Source: a virus
Direction: 5' to 3' (one strand)
IMG/VR virus record: IMGVR_UViG_3300029922_000038
Location: 1 to 64,000 of that record
DNA length: 64,000 nucleotides
Shown: positions 31,292 to 39,619 of the stretch, piece after piece
How the letters are laid out: every line of letters starts with the position of its first letter
Position numbering within the stretch: the stretch's first letter is position 1
The notes under the pieces: model-generated
What the model was told of the DNA's origin: nothing
The model's input: the letters and a program-made list of their open reading frames with translations, nothing else
Database searches by the model: none
Position numbers and translations under genes: made by a program

Positions 31292-32316
31292 TAGAGCAAT
31301 TACATATAGAAAATAATTTTGGATTTATATTACAAAATCATGGCATTAAAGAAAGTAATTCTTATTGTGAATATGTTCCTTTTTATATATTAAAGCAGAA
31401 TACAGATTCTTTAATAAAATTAGAACAAGAGAATAGGCAAGGTATAGAAGAAATATATAATAATTTATATCATGAGTTTCAATTATGTCAAGATCAAACT
31501 TTTTCTCAATATTATACTATTGCTGAATTACCTGCTTTATTTCAAGAAAATGATATTATTAGTCATAGATTTAGATTAAGAAATTATGAAGAAGGAATAT
31601 ATTCTCCTTTTAATTTAGAAATAGAAGAAAATATAATTAGGCAATATGAAGATACTAAAAAATTTATATCTTTATTTTCATTAGTAATTCCTATTAAATA
31701 TGTACCTTATGTACAAATATGTTTAATGTTAGAAGAACCTATTGATTTAAGAGTATATGAATTTTGGATTAAAGAAGATTTTGATATTAAAGATTCTATT
31801 TATACTAATTATAGAAAACTATATAGAAAGTATTTATTACCTGATTTAAAAGAGAATAATGTTCCTATTGTAGTTAAAAAAGATATAGATAAAGAACTTT
31901 ATTTCTTTCCTGAAATGCCTAAATTTAAAAGAACTTCTGATTATGATAAATATGTAGAAGAACTTGTTAAAGATAGTATTATTAAATTAAGGATAGATAA
32001 TGGTATACAAGGTATTAATAATGATTTTCGTGTAACTTTTGAAAGTAATGATTATATATTAGAAGAAGGTACATTAAATGTTAATGGTACTACTTGGAGA
32101 ACTTTTAATAATTCTGGAGATAATTTAGTATCACAAATAATGAGTACTGATACTTATCAACCGTTAACTGCTGCAAGATTAGATTCATTTATATCAAATT
32201 TAACTTTTAATTCAAATAGTTCATTAGGTAGTAATATGCCCCCTGAAGAAAATCTAAATCATATTAATAATGAATTATATCAAGAAGCATTAAGGAGTAT
32301 GGAAACTTCTGAATAA
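31288..32316 (+). CDS. Hypothetical protein, 342 aa, possible readthrough
   Basis: This protein is not recognised. It is beta- and helix-rich and acidic, with no zinc or nucleotide motif seen. It is coupled to the E1-like gene by ATGA, so it may belong to the same system. After the TAA at 32314-32316 the frame stays open for 25 more codons of similar composition (EEQEIENGALEEEWYGIGFE) to 32394. Either the stop is a recent mutation or readthrough occurs. Confidence 0.78.
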   Translation: MIEQLHIENNFGFILQNHGIKESNSYCEYVPFYILKQNTDSLIKLEQENRQGIEEIYNNLYHEFQLCQDQTFSQYYTIAELPALFQENDIISHRFRLRNYEEGIYSPFNLEIEENIIRQYEDTKKFISLFSLVIPIKYVPYVQICLMLEEPIDLRVYEFWIKEDFDIKDSIYTNYRKLYRKYLLPDLKENNVPIVVKKDIDKELYFFPEMPKFKRTSDYDKYVEELVKDSIIKLRIDNGIQGINNDFRVTFESNDYILEEGTLNVNGTTWRTFNNSGDNLVSQIMSTDTYQPLTAARLDSFISNLTFNSNSSLGSNMPPEENLNHINNELYQEALRSMETSE

Positions 32317-32406
32317 GAAGAACAAGAAATAGAAAATGGTGCTCTTGAAGAAGAATGGTATGGAATAGGATTTGAATTAGGAGATGAATTTTAAAAATTA
32401 AATATT

Positions 32407-32538
32407 ATGAGAATTATAAAATATTTTAGTCATAGTTTTAAAAGTTCTATAAAACATAGAATTGGGTCTAATAAAACTAATACTGAACATCAGTATTATA
32501 ATATTTGGACTAATAAAACATGGCTTGAAAAACAATAA
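32407..32538 (+). CDS. Very small basic protein, 43 aa
   Basis: The frame begins MRIIKYFSHSFKSSIKHRIG. It is basic and rich in aromatic residues. It fills an otherwise empty 225-base stretch between genes and is followed three bases later by the next start. It is not recognised. Confidence 0.5.
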   Translation: MRIIKYFSHSFKSSIKHRIGSNKTNTEHQYYNIWTNKTWLEKQ

Positions 32539-32541
32539 CAG

Positions 32542-33159
32542 ATGGAATTAATAACAAGTATTGTTATTCCTAAATACATAAGACAAATACAAGTATCTAA
32601 ACATAGAAGAGCTACTTATTATAAAGTAGGAGAAAAGAAAATACCTAAAAAGTATGATACTTTCCCATTTGAAAAGTTTGGTAATACTTTGTTTTTATGT
32701 AATCCAGGAACTAAAACAAGAGTAATTAAAAATAGTAAATCTGTTGGTACTCCAAGATATTTAGCTATAAATGGTCAAAAATTCTATAGTGGTTTTGCTT
32801 CTGAACATGAAAGAATGGCAATTGTATATGGTCTAAAAGATTATTATGAAGAAATAATAACAGCTTTAGCACCAATAACTGTATTTCCAATATATATTAA
32901 ATATATATATTTTGCTAAAACTGAAATAGGTGATAGTATAGCAGATTTAGATAATTTATCTTACTGCTATACTAAAACCTTTCAAGATTGGTTAACTTTA
33001 ACTAAGAAGATACCAGAAGATAATACAAGATATATCAGAAGTTTTCAACCAGAAGTATTTCCAGTAGAAACTGATGAAGAAAGGAGATTAATTATATTAA
33101 TATATAAGTATAATCCTAATATTACAATTAAAGAATTAAAGAAATTAAATTTATATTAA
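32542..33159 (+). CDS. Putative RusA-like Holliday junction resolvase
   Basis: Residues near 130-185 (SIADLDNLSYCYTKTFQDWL then KIPEDNTRYI and ETDEERRLIILIY) follow the RusA layout: D-x-DN helix, an E-D pair, and a final beta strand. The N-terminal ~100 residues carry KKIPKKYDTFPF and other unknown segments. RusA enzymes resolve crossovers before packaging. The match is short and by eye, so it is tentative. Confidence 0.5.
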   Translation: MELITSIVIPKYIRQIQVSKHRRATYYKVGEKKIPKKYDTFPFEKFGNTLFLCNPGTKTRVIKNSKSVGTPRYLAINGQKFYSGFASEHERMAIVYGLKDYYEEIITALAPITVFPIYIKYIYFAKTEIGDSIADLDNLSYCYTKTFQDWLTLTKKIPEDNTRYIRSFQPEVFPVETDEERRLIILIYKYNPNITIKELKKLNLY

Positions 33160-33378
33160 ATGAAAAGAGAAACATTAATAAGAGCTAATGAAGTAGATAA
33201 TAAACTTAGAAGATGGGAAGCCATATTAGAAGGATGCACAAGAAAAGGTAGTCTTTCAGTAAATGACATTCATATTAATAATGTAACTTTAAATTCAATT
33301 GAATTATTTGCTATAGCAGATTTAGCTAAAGATAAAATTGCTCAACTTGAAATATTATTAACTGCTATAAAAGATTAA
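33160..33378 (+). CDS. Small helical protein, 72 aa
   Basis: MKRETLIRANEVDNKLRRWEAIL opens a mostly helical protein with a short beta middle. It directly abuts the previous gene and is followed by the nuclease after three bases. It is not recognised. Confidence 0.72.
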   Translation: MKRETLIRANEVDNKLRRWEAILEGCTRKGSLSVNDIHINNVTLNSIELFAIADLAKDKIAQLEILLTAIKD

Positions 33379-33381
33379 CAT

Positions 33382-34335
33382 ATGAATTATTTTGAAGTAA
33401 AAGCAATTAGCAATAGTGCTTTAAATGCACTTGACCCAGAGATGGGTGGAAGTCCTGCTAAATTTAAAAAATATATGGATGGAGTATATGAAAGTAAAGA
33501 ATCCCTTTCTTTGGAGAGGGGTTCTTTATTACATTCATGGTTAGAACATCAGGATAATTTTATAGTAGCAGACTTAGATAAACCTACTGGGCAAATGGGG
33601 GCTTATGTAGAGAGTTATTATAAGAATTTGATAGCTGGATATGATTCTGTATCTGCAAGTGAAATAGCATATGCAGAAGTAGGATTTAAGAGAGATAAAA
33701 TAGAAACAGTATTAAAGAAATTTACTGAACCTGAAAATGCTGAATATTTTCATTTTTTAGAAGAAGCTACTGGTAAAAATGTATTAACAAAAGCTACTAA
33801 AGAAATATTAGAGGCTTGTAAACAGTCTATACAAAATAATAAGATAGCTTGGGAATTAATTTGTAAACCTTGGCCACATAAAGAGAAAGAATTATATTGG
33901 TGTGATAATTTAGAATTACAGAGAAAAGTTAAAATAGATCATTTAACTATAGATAATAATAAAGGTATTATATGGCTTACTGATTATAAAACTACTTCTA
34001 AATCAGCTTATAATTTTAAAGATACTTTAGATTATTGGAGATATTATAGACAATTAGAATATTATAAAGAGGCCATACTGTCAGTTGATTCTCATACATA
34101 TTTTGTAGAAGATGATATTAAAGATTATACAGTTATTTGCAATATAATAGTTTGTGAGACATTTGGAGATTTTAATACAGTTGTATATAATATAAATCAA
34201 TCTTACTTGGATAAAGGTAGAGAAGAATTAGATTCTCTATTACAAAGAGCTAAATGGCATATAGATAATGATATTTGGAATCAATCTAAAGAAGAATATC
34301 CTCAAGGTTATATTAGCCTTTCTTTCACTAAATAA
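33382..34335 (+). CDS. PD-(D/E)XK exonuclease (RecB/Cas4-like)
   Basis: The sequence shows SNSALNALDP at the start, RGSLLHSWLEH (helix with His), KVKIDHLTI and WLTDYKTTSKS (D...D-Y-K catalytic core), then YRQLEYYKEAI (the Q/Y helix of RecB nucleases). At 317 residues it fits phage exonucleases that make single strands for a Sak4-type annealing protein, present at 23382. It may also degrade host DNA. Confidence 0.83.
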   Translation: MNYFEVKAISNSALNALDPEMGGSPAKFKKYMDGVYESKESLSLERGSLLHSWLEHQDNFIVADLDKPTGQMGAYVESYYKNLIAGYDSVSASEIAYAEVGFKRDKIETVLKKFTEPENAEYFHFLEEATGKNVLTKATKEILEACKQSIQNNKIAWELICKPWPHKEKELYWCDNLELQRKVKIDHLTIDNNKGIIWLTDYKTTSKSAYNFKDTLDYWRYYRQLEYYKEAILSVDSHTYFVEDDIKDYTVICNIIVCETFGDFNTVVYNINQSYLDKGREELDSLLQRAKWHIDNDIWNQSKEEYPQGYISLSFTK

Positions 34336-34342
34336 TTAAATT

Positions 34343-34816
34343 ATGAATTCTTTAAAACCTGTTTTATTTTTATTTATTAGTATTAGTATTATATTAGGTT
34401 TTTTATTATACCCCTATCATTTAAGTTATATTAAAGATAAACCTATTATAATTAATAATACCGATACTTTCTTTGTTATGAATGTTACTTGTTATAGAAT
34501 AACTAATTCTAAATGTTGGAATAATAAAAGTGCTTGTAATAAACCTATTAATAGAATTAACCCTATAGATAGTAAAGTTATAGCTTTACCAAGAGAAATG
34601 ATTAAGAAATATAATAAGAATGCTTATTTCTCTTATGGGGATAGCGTAGAACTAATAGGTAAAGACTTTATATATGCTGGAAAGTATATAGTAGGAGAAA
34701 CTACAGCTACTAATATACATAATAGTATAGATATAGAAGTAGGTAAAAGTAATAAAATAGGAGTTTGGAAAGGTATTTTCATTAAAAAGATTAAAAATAA
34801 TTTGATGGTTAACTAA
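34343..34816 (+). CDS. Membrane-anchored 3D/RlpA-like barrel protein
   Basis: An N-terminal TM helix (VLFLFISISIILGFLLYPYH) precedes a domain with FVMNVTCYR, KVIALPREM, GDSVELIG, KYIVGETTATNIHNSIDIEV. This resembles the 3D/double-psi barrel found in RlpA and other cell-wall proteins. It would face the periplasm and act on or bind peptidoglycan. It lacks the usual three Asp set in full. A GTTAACT/AGTTAAC hairpin (34808-34827) spans its end. Confidence 0.6.
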   Translation: MNSLKPVLFLFISISIILGFLLYPYHLSYIKDKPIIINNTDTFFVMNVTCYRITNSKCWNNKSACNKPINRINPIDSKVIALPREMIKKYNKNAYFSYGDSVELIGKDFIYAGKYIVGETTATNIHNSIDIEVGKSNKIGVWKGIFIKKIKNNLMVN

Positions 34817-34846
34817 AAAGAGTTAACTTTGAACAAAATATAAAAA

Positions 34847-35326
34847 ATGAGTACAAATAAGAAAGTAAATCCAAAAGTAGTGCAAGTAGCACAACCACAA
34901 AAAGAACAACCTTTGAATGGAGATCATAATCCAAATGGTATTAAAAAAGTAGATTTTAAACCTAATGATGGTATGATTATGTTTGATTATATTAAACCAC
35001 CAAAAGAAGGTGTAACTAAAGGGGGAATTGTTATACCTGAAAGTTTACAAAAAAGTTCTATATTAAAAGCTATAGTAGTAGCAGTAGGGGATGATGTAAA
35101 ATATGAAGTAGGAGATTTAATTGCCCTTATGCCAGCCCCTGACCACTGGGTATTATTTGAACATAGAAATTATAAATTCTTTCTTTGTTATAATAATATG
35201 ATATTTGGTAAATATACAGATGTCAAATATACTGAAGAAGAAGAATACCCAGTAGAATCTTCTATTTTGCAATTAGAAACTCCAGGTCTTATTCTACCAT
35301 TCTCTAATATACAAGGAGAAGCATAA
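34847..35326 (+). CDS. GroES-like co-chaperonin
   Basis: Residues about 38-125 show the Cpn10 pattern: DGMIMFDYIKPPKEGVTKGGIVIPES (mobile loop with T-x-GGIVIP), AIVVAVGDDVKYEVGDLIAL and YKFFLCYNNMIFGKY. A ~35-residue disordered Lys/Pro/Gln-rich N-terminus precedes it. It would cap host GroEL to fold phage proteins, as T4 gp31 does. The stop overlaps the next start (TAATG). Confidence 0.78.
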   Translation: MSTNKKVNPKVVQVAQPQKEQPLNGDHNPNGIKKVDFKPNDGMIMFDYIKPPKEGVTKGGIVIPESLQKSSILKAIVVAVGDDVKYEVGDLIALMPAPDHWVLFEHRNYKFFLCYNNMIFGKYTDVKYTEEEEYPVESSILQLETPGLILPFSNIQGEA

Positions 35327-35877
35327 TGGAACAAGGGGAGATTGCCCACTTGGTCATTGAAAGTACAAGAATAGCTAAAGAAAAAGGGTTTCATGAAAAT
35401 TTTAACCTTAAAGAAAAGCTATTCTTACTAATTTCAGAATTAAGTGAAGCTATGGAAGCAGATAGAAATAGTGAACATGCTATGTTGGATGAATATAAAG
35501 AGGCAAATGAGGATCCTCTTTTAGATTTTAATTCTGAATCATATGTTTACTATATTAAAGACACATTTGAGGCAGAATTAGCGGGTACATTTATAAGATT
35601 AGGACATATTTGTGGTTATCTTAATCAAATGCCTGTTATAATAGACAAATTCTATTTAGAAAATAAGAGAACATTTGCTGAAGCTTGCTTTGATTTATGC
35701 CCAGCTATACTTATGATTCATGTAGATAGGGTTAATCTAAATACTAATCTTAGTGTTATACTTACTTCACTTATACAAACATGTAATCAATTTGGAGTAG
35801 CTAATATACAAGAGTATATAGATTTAGAATTAAAATTCTTTGAAAGTAGACCTTTTAAACATAATAAAAAATACTAA
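35326..35877 (+). CDS. MazG-like protein, 183 aa
   Basis: This all-helical protein has ISELSEAMEADR (E-x2-E pair) and a later FEAELAGTFIRL, matching the MazG-type NTP pyrophosphohydrolase layout. The usual EELAD motif here reads EAELAGT, lacking the Asp. A weak or altered activity is therefore likely. It follows the co-chaperonin gene with a one-base overlap. Confidence 0.65.
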   Translation: MEQGEIAHLVIESTRIAKEKGFHENFNLKEKLFLLISELSEAMEADRNSEHAMLDEYKEANEDPLLDFNSESYVYYIKDTFEAELAGTFIRLGHICGYLNQMPVIIDKFYLENKRTFAEACFDLCPAILMIHVDRVNLNTNLSVILTSLIQTCNQFGVANIQEYIDLELKFFESRPFKHNKKY

Positions 35878-35878
35878 A

Positions 35879-36127
35879 ATGAAATTTGAAGATATTGGAA
35901 GTGGTTGGTTAAAAGATGCCGCTTATAGAAATTCTAAATTAACTAAAGATGAAATGAGAAGATCTATTCTAAAATTATCTTCTTTTAAAGATAAATTAGC
36001 AAGTGATTATGTAGAATTTGATCTTAGGGAAGAAGATGGGGATGAAATGATTGCCCATAAAAAAGTACAAGCAGTATTTGTAGAAGGGGTATTTTATATA
36101 CCTACAATAAATTATAATAAATGTTAA
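35879..36127 (+). CDS. Hypothetical protein, 82 aa
   Basis: The ATG at 35879 (MKFEDIGSGWLKDAAYRNSK) follows the previous stop by one base; the longer frame from 35840 would overlap. The mix is helical then beta. It is not recognised. Confidence 0.72.
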   Translation: MKFEDIGSGWLKDAAYRNSKLTKDEMRRSILKLSSFKDKLASDYVEFDLREEDGDEMIAHKKVQAVFVEGVFYIPTINYNKC

Positions 36128-36128
36128 T

Positions 36129-36389
36129 ATGAGTATATACATACAAAAAGAACCAGGACAAGTAGAAGCTATTCAGTTCACTGGATTAAATTTTAATGAG
36201 TGTGAAGAGTTTGCAGAAGGTATTATATTTCATATAGTAAGAACTCCTGGTGGAGAGAGATATGGTATTATTGATAATAAAAGAGTGAACCCTACAGATT
36301 ATATTGAAAGATTTGAATATGAAGGGGAAATGGAATATACTGTTTCAGATAAAGAAGATTTTGAACAATATTATAAATTATTAAAATAA
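36129..36389 (+). CDS. Conserved phage hypothetical, 86 aa
   Basis: The pattern 'KEPGQVEAIQFTGLNFNECEEFA...TPGGERYGIIDNKRVNPTDYIERFEYE...DFEQYYKLL' is a small beta-rich fold common in phages (vEAiQxTGxN ... GDyI ... F...Y). The function is unknown. It starts one base after the previous stop. Confidence 0.75.
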   Translation: MSIYIQKEPGQVEAIQFTGLNFNECEEFAEGIIFHIVRTPGGERYGIIDNKRVNPTDYIERFEYEGEMEYTVSDKEDFEQYYKLLK

Positions 36390-36393
36390 AATT

Positions 36394-36603
36394 GTGTTTC
36401 AAATAAGAGGCAAGGATTTTATAAGTGAAGAAGATAGTAATTCAGTAGTAGAAGTGAGTAAAATAGACATAACTAATATGGAATGGAAAAAAATTGCTGA
36501 ATTGCTTAATTTGAAACTTATAGATCCTTGTCTTTCTTTATATGAGAATATAGATGGAATATTTGTATTAGGTAAATATGGTTTTGTTAAACAAATAAAA
36601 TAA
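36394..36603 (+). CDS. Small hypothetical protein, GTG start
   Basis: The frame opens with GTG at 36394 (MFQIRGKDFISEEDSN) and codes 69 residues. There is no in-frame ATG near the start, so GTG is used. It overlaps the next ATG by one base (TAATG). It is not recognised. Confidence 0.65.
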   Translation: MFQIRGKDFISEEDSNSVVEVSKIDITNMEWKKIAELLNLKLIDPCLSLYENIDGIFVLGKYGFVKQIK

Positions 36604-36911
36604 TGACAAGAGAAGAATTTCTCCAAAGCGCAGATACTCTTTGGAGTGAAATAATGGTAGTTAATAAAGAAAAAGGTAGAGATTATACTGTAAATAGTGA
36701 AGATGCTCTTGCTAACTTTAAAGTTAGTGGAGAAGATTTTAACATAGAACCTATGAAAGTATTGGGTATATTAATGTCTAAACATGATAAAGCTATATAT
36801 TCATATATTAAATCAGGAGGACAGAATGAATCAGAACCCATAAGAGGAAGACTTCACGATAGTATTCTTTATAAATTTCTATTAAACGCTTTAATAGAAG
36901 AACAAATATAA
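36603..36911 (+). CDS. Nucleotide-metabolism-associated phage protein
   Basis: The pattern 'EIMVVNKEKGRDYTVNSEDALANF...EPMKVLGILMSKHDKAIYSYIKSGG...RGRLHDSILYKFLL' resembles a small family of helical phage proteins (K-x-x-DY ... nF ... K-x-x-R ... D-x-x-xY) near nucleotide modification genes. The function is not proven. The family match is by eye. Confidence 0.6.
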   Translation: MTREEFLQSADTLWSEIMVVNKEKGRDYTVNSEDALANFKVSGEDFNIEPMKVLGILMSKHDKAIYSYIKSGGQNESEPIRGRLHDSILYKFLLNALIEEQI

Positions 36912-36918
36912 TAATAAA

Positions 36919-37161
36919 ATGAGAGGAGTAATAGAGGTTTTTATGCAACCAAAAAAGAAGAAATTAACTTGTGATGGATATTATATGATACAAGATAGAA
37001 TGGGAGATTTTACACCTGATTGGTGTGATGGAACTATAAAACATAATCAATCTTATATATCTATATCTATAAATGATGGAGAATATAAAACAAATTGGCA
37101 TGATTGTAAAACATGTCATGAATATATAAAAGTATATGAACTTGATTTAGTAGAAGCATGA
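36919..37161 (+). CDS. Small Cys-rich hypothetical, 80 aa
   Basis: The sequence contains LTCDGYY, WCDGT and WHDCKTCHEYI. Four Cys with His could bind zinc. It is coupled to the next gene by ATGA (37158). It is not recognised. Confidence 0.7.
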   Translation: MRGVIEVFMQPKKKKLTCDGYYMIQDRMGDFTPDWCDGTIKHNQSYISISINDGEYKTNWHDCKTCHEYIKVYELDLVEA

Positions 37162-37367
37162 ATAATAAACAAATAGAAGATATATTATCTCTGAAAACAG
37201 AGAAGGATAGATTAGAAGATTTTTTATCTAAAAAACCAAATACTAATAAGTTAGATTGGGATTATGGTTCTCTATACCTAAACGAATTTCCAGTATTTAG
37301 AGATAGAATAAATACTCTTGTAAAATTTAGGATAGGTGAAATTAAAAATATATTAACCAAATTATGA
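37158..37367 (+). CDS. Small helical protein, 69 aa
   Basis: This charged helical protein (IEDILSLKTEKDRLEDFLSKK) overlaps its neighbours by four bases on both sides, so translation is coupled throughout. It is not recognised. Confidence 0.7.
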   Translation: MNNKQIEDILSLKTEKDRLEDFLSKKPNTNKLDWDYGSLYLNEFPVFRDRINTLVKFRIGEIKNILTKL

Positions 37368-37990
37368 GAAATATATTAACATTAATTGGATGGGGATTGG
37401 CTATTCTATTTTGTACATTATTTTTACTTAAATGTAATAACAATGTTACTACAAAATTAGAATATAAAAATCCTAAAGATTCTACTAAAATAACTATAGT
37501 GGATACTACTCATAAAAAACCTATTCTTATATATAAAGATAGTTTTATTAAAGGGGATACAAAATACATAAAAGGAGAAACTATATATCAAAAAGGGGAT
37601 ACAGTTTATATTCCCGTTAAGTCTATGTATTTGACTACTGGAGATACTTTAGCAATAGTAAATGATTATTATCTTAAAAAGATATTTAAAGGCACTTTTT
37701 CTGTAGATTCAGTAAATGTAACTTGGTATGATAGTGTATCTCAAAATAGAAGTTTAGGACATAAATTTGTTATACAAAACCTAAGACCTACTTTACAAAT
37801 ACCTACTGTTAATACTCACAAAAGAGTATTATATTTTGGTGGAAGTTTAGGTTGGTCTTTAAATAGTAGATTACCCTCATTGGCTCCTACTATGGTTTAT
37901 ACAGATAAACAAGAAAGAGGATTTGTATTATCTTATGATTTAATTAATAGAACTACTCAAATAGGAATAGTTGCAAAATTACATTTTTAG
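37364..37990 (+). CDS. Membrane-anchored extracytoplasmic protein, 208 aa
   Basis: An N-terminal TM helix (IGWGLAILFCTLFLL) ends in a Cys at residue 23 (KCNNN), so it may be a lipoprotein. A long Thr/Lys beta-rich part follows with repeated K-G-D/E-T steps (IKGDTKYIKGETIYQKGDTVYIP), and the end alternates like an outer-membrane strand. An envelope role such as lysis or surface change is possible but not shown. Confidence 0.68.
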   Translation: MRNILTLIGWGLAILFCTLFLLKCNNNVTTKLEYKNPKDSTKITIVDTTHKKPILIYKDSFIKGDTKYIKGETIYQKGDTVYIPVKSMYLTTGDTLAIVNDYYLKKIFKGTFSVDSVNVTWYDSVSQNRSLGHKFVIQNLRPTLQIPTVNTHKRVLYFGGSLGWSLNSRLPSLAPTMVYTDKQERGFVLSYDLINRTTQIGIVAKLHF

Positions 37991-38245
37991 ATGAGTAAGG
38001 CAGAATATGATTATAATAAATACTTTGAAGGGAGACCAGTAAATATATATTGGTATGAGACAGATGAATTATTTATGGAATGTCATTCTATTAATAAAGC
38101 AGCTTCTATATTAGGATGTAGTTCAGGTCAAGTTACAAAATGTTTAAACAATAAACCTAAAACAGAAGGTAAGAAAGCATTAAGTATAACTTCATCAAGA
38201 GGTACATTTTATGTAAAAGATAAGAAAGTAGAGAAAAATGGGTAA
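37991..38245 (+). CDS. NUMOD1-like DNA-binding protein, 84 aa
   Basis: The pattern 'IYWYETDELFMECHSINKAASILGCSSGQVTKCLNNK' matches the NUMOD1 helix unit (vYvYd...G....f.SI.eAak.lg.s...I.kcLn.k) usually attached to homing endonucleases. Here it stands alone with no nuclease. It could be a remnant or a small regulator. It starts one base after the previous stop. Confidence 0.65.
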   Translation: MSKAEYDYNKYFEGRPVNIYWYETDELFMECHSINKAASILGCSSGQVTKCLNNKPKTEGKKALSITSSRGTFYVKDKKVEKNG

Positions 38246-38531
38246 TATTAAAACTTCTAAAGTTACTTTTTTAAAAGGTGCAGTTGGTAATACTGAATGG
38301 TGGACTGAACATGATTGGGAAGAACATAGAAAGAATGTAATGGAGCTAAAAGCTATTGGGGAATATTTAAAACCAGTAGAAATAACTGTTTCTTGGACAG
38401 ATTTTCCAGAATCATTTAATATTACTAAAGAAGATCCTTCATTAGTATCTTATGGATATGGTCTTATAGATACTTCTGATTATTACCCAAGTAGAATGAT
38501 ATATTCAAATAAAAAAGAAGATGGAGAATGA
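38238..38531 (+). CDS. Hypothetical protein, 97 aa
   Basis: The sequence is acidic and aromatic (EWWTEHDWEEHRKNVMELKAIGEYLKPVEITVSWTDFPESF). It overlaps both neighbours slightly. It is not recognised. Confidence 0.7.
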   Translation: MGNIKTSKVTFLKGAVGNTEWWTEHDWEEHRKNVMELKAIGEYLKPVEITVSWTDFPESFNITKEDPSLVSYGYGLIDTSDYYPSRMIYSNKKEDGE

Positions 38532-38730
38532 AGATTTAAAAATTAGTAGTCTAAATAGTGAAATGTTACAATACAAAATAATTGGATATTTAAAAATATT
38601 AAAAAGTGAAAGAGTAAAAGCTATGTTTAAAGCCAACAATGTAAATTTAGGTATATTAGAAGAATTTATATATAGTTATAAAAAACATTTTGATATTAAA
38701 GAAGAAACTAATGGAAAAGCTAATATATAA
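38521..38730 (+). CDS. Small helical protein, 69 aa
   Basis: MENEDLKISSLNSEMLQYKI opens a charged helical protein that overlaps the upstream gene by 11 bases and the next by 20. It is not recognised. Confidence 0.68.
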   Translation: MENEDLKISSLNSEMLQYKIIGYLKILKSERVKAMFKANNVNLGILEEFIYSYKKHFDIKEETNGKANI

Positions 38731-38914
38731 AGATAAAGAATACTCTGATTGTATTTATACTAAACAAGATATTAAATTACCTTTTAGATTTAAACTAAAA
38801 ATACTATTTAGTGATTTATTACAAGTAGATATAAAAATATATACAGAAAAAGAAGTAGGGGAAGCTAAATCAGAGATAAACCTACATACATTTAAAAAAG
38901 ATAAAAAGAAATGA
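38711..38914 (+). CDS. Small hypothetical protein, 67 aa
   Basis: The ATG at 38711 (MEKLIYKDKEYSDCIYT) is chosen over the 38690 ATG, which lies deeper in the previous gene. The tail is Lys-rich. It overlaps the next start by ATGA (38911). Confidence 0.62.
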   Translation: MEKLIYKDKEYSDCIYTKQDIKLPFRFKLKILFSDLLQVDIKIYTEKEVGEAKSEINLHTFKKDKKK

Positions 38915-39336
38915 TTAACTATATAATATTTTGGGTATTGGCATTATTTACAATACTTGCAAATGCCCTATTTGATAAAAATGATGATATAAATAAGAAT
39001 ATTTATGTTAATCATTTAGAAGAAGGAATATTTAGTGGATTTATAATAGCTGTAATATGTTTTGCATGTTTTAGTTATGATATAGTAAATTTCCATAATT
39101 GGTATCCTTTTATATTTAATCTAAGTTTATATCTTCCTGTAAGGTGGATAGTATTTGACTTATTCTTAAATGATATAAGAAATAAGCCCCTTTTATATAT
39201 TGGGGAATTGAAACCTACAAGTTCAATAACTGATAAATTCTTACATTGGGTAGGAAAAGATTTTCAAATACCTATGAAACTATTACTATTAATAATAGTA
39301 ATTGTTGTAAATTTGTTAATAATTAAAAAAATATAA
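38911..39336 (+). CDS. Polytopic membrane protein, 141 aa
   Basis: Four hydrophobic segments are visible: IIFWVLALFTILANALF, GIFSGFIIAVICFACFSYDI, WYPFIFNLSLYLPVRWIVF and MKLLLLIIVIVVNLLII. It is probably an inner-membrane protein. The family is not recognised. A holin or superinfection-exclusion role is only a possibility. Confidence 0.75.
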   Translation: MINYIIFWVLALFTILANALFDKNDDINKNIYVNHLEEGIFSGFIIAVICFACFSYDIVNFHNWYPFIFNLSLYLPVRWIVFDLFLNDIRNKPLLYIGELKPTSSITDKFLHWVGKDFQIPMKLLLLIIVIVVNLLIIKKI

Positions 39337-39337
39337 A

Positions 39338-39517
39338 ATGACATTAAGTAAAGTAAGTACAGGAGTTGTACTATTTTTAATAGCTTTAGCTATTATACCA
39401 GCAGCAGTAAATTTTATGGATTACCCTAAAAATACATATGGGGGTTGGTGGACTGCTCCAGTATTAGCAGTAGTAATCTATTTTGCTTTTGCTATATTTG
39501 GTAAAGGAAAAGAATAA
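39338..39517 (+). CDS. Small membrane protein, 59 aa
   Basis: The frame begins MTLSKVSTGVVLFLIALAII and has two hydrophobic helices with a 'YGGWWTAPVLAVVIYFAFAIFG' second half. It is the last gene of the rightward block, starting one base after the previous stop. It is not recognised. Confidence 0.62.
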   Translation: MTLSKVSTGVVLFLIALAIIPAAVNFMDYPKNTYGGWWTAPVLAVVIYFAFAIFGKGKE

Positions 39518-39560
39518 TTAGCTATGCCCCATCAGGTATAAAACCTTCAGAATAGATTGA

Positions 39561-39582
39561 TTTATACCCTATAGGGTATAAA
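39561..39582. promoter_or_regulatory. Perfect 22-bp palindrome
   Basis: TTTATACCCTA followed by its exact inverse complement forms an uninterrupted palindrome in the gap between the two convergent blocks. GGTATAAAA also occurs just upstream at about 39534. Candidate roles are an operator or dimer-protein site. Confidence 0.5.
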
Positions 39583-39611
39583 ATTTGTCGCAAATATTTA
39601 CTACTTTTGCA

Positions 39612-39619
39612 ACAAAATA
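39612..39619 (+). promoter_or_regulatory. Possible TAnnTTTG promoter box
   Basis: TACTTTTG followed by C lies about 30 bases after the palindrome and about 70 before the terminator. It matches the Bacteroidetes -7 box, but no -33 element is clear. It would drive only a short RNA, since no gene follows on this strand. Confidence 0.3.
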
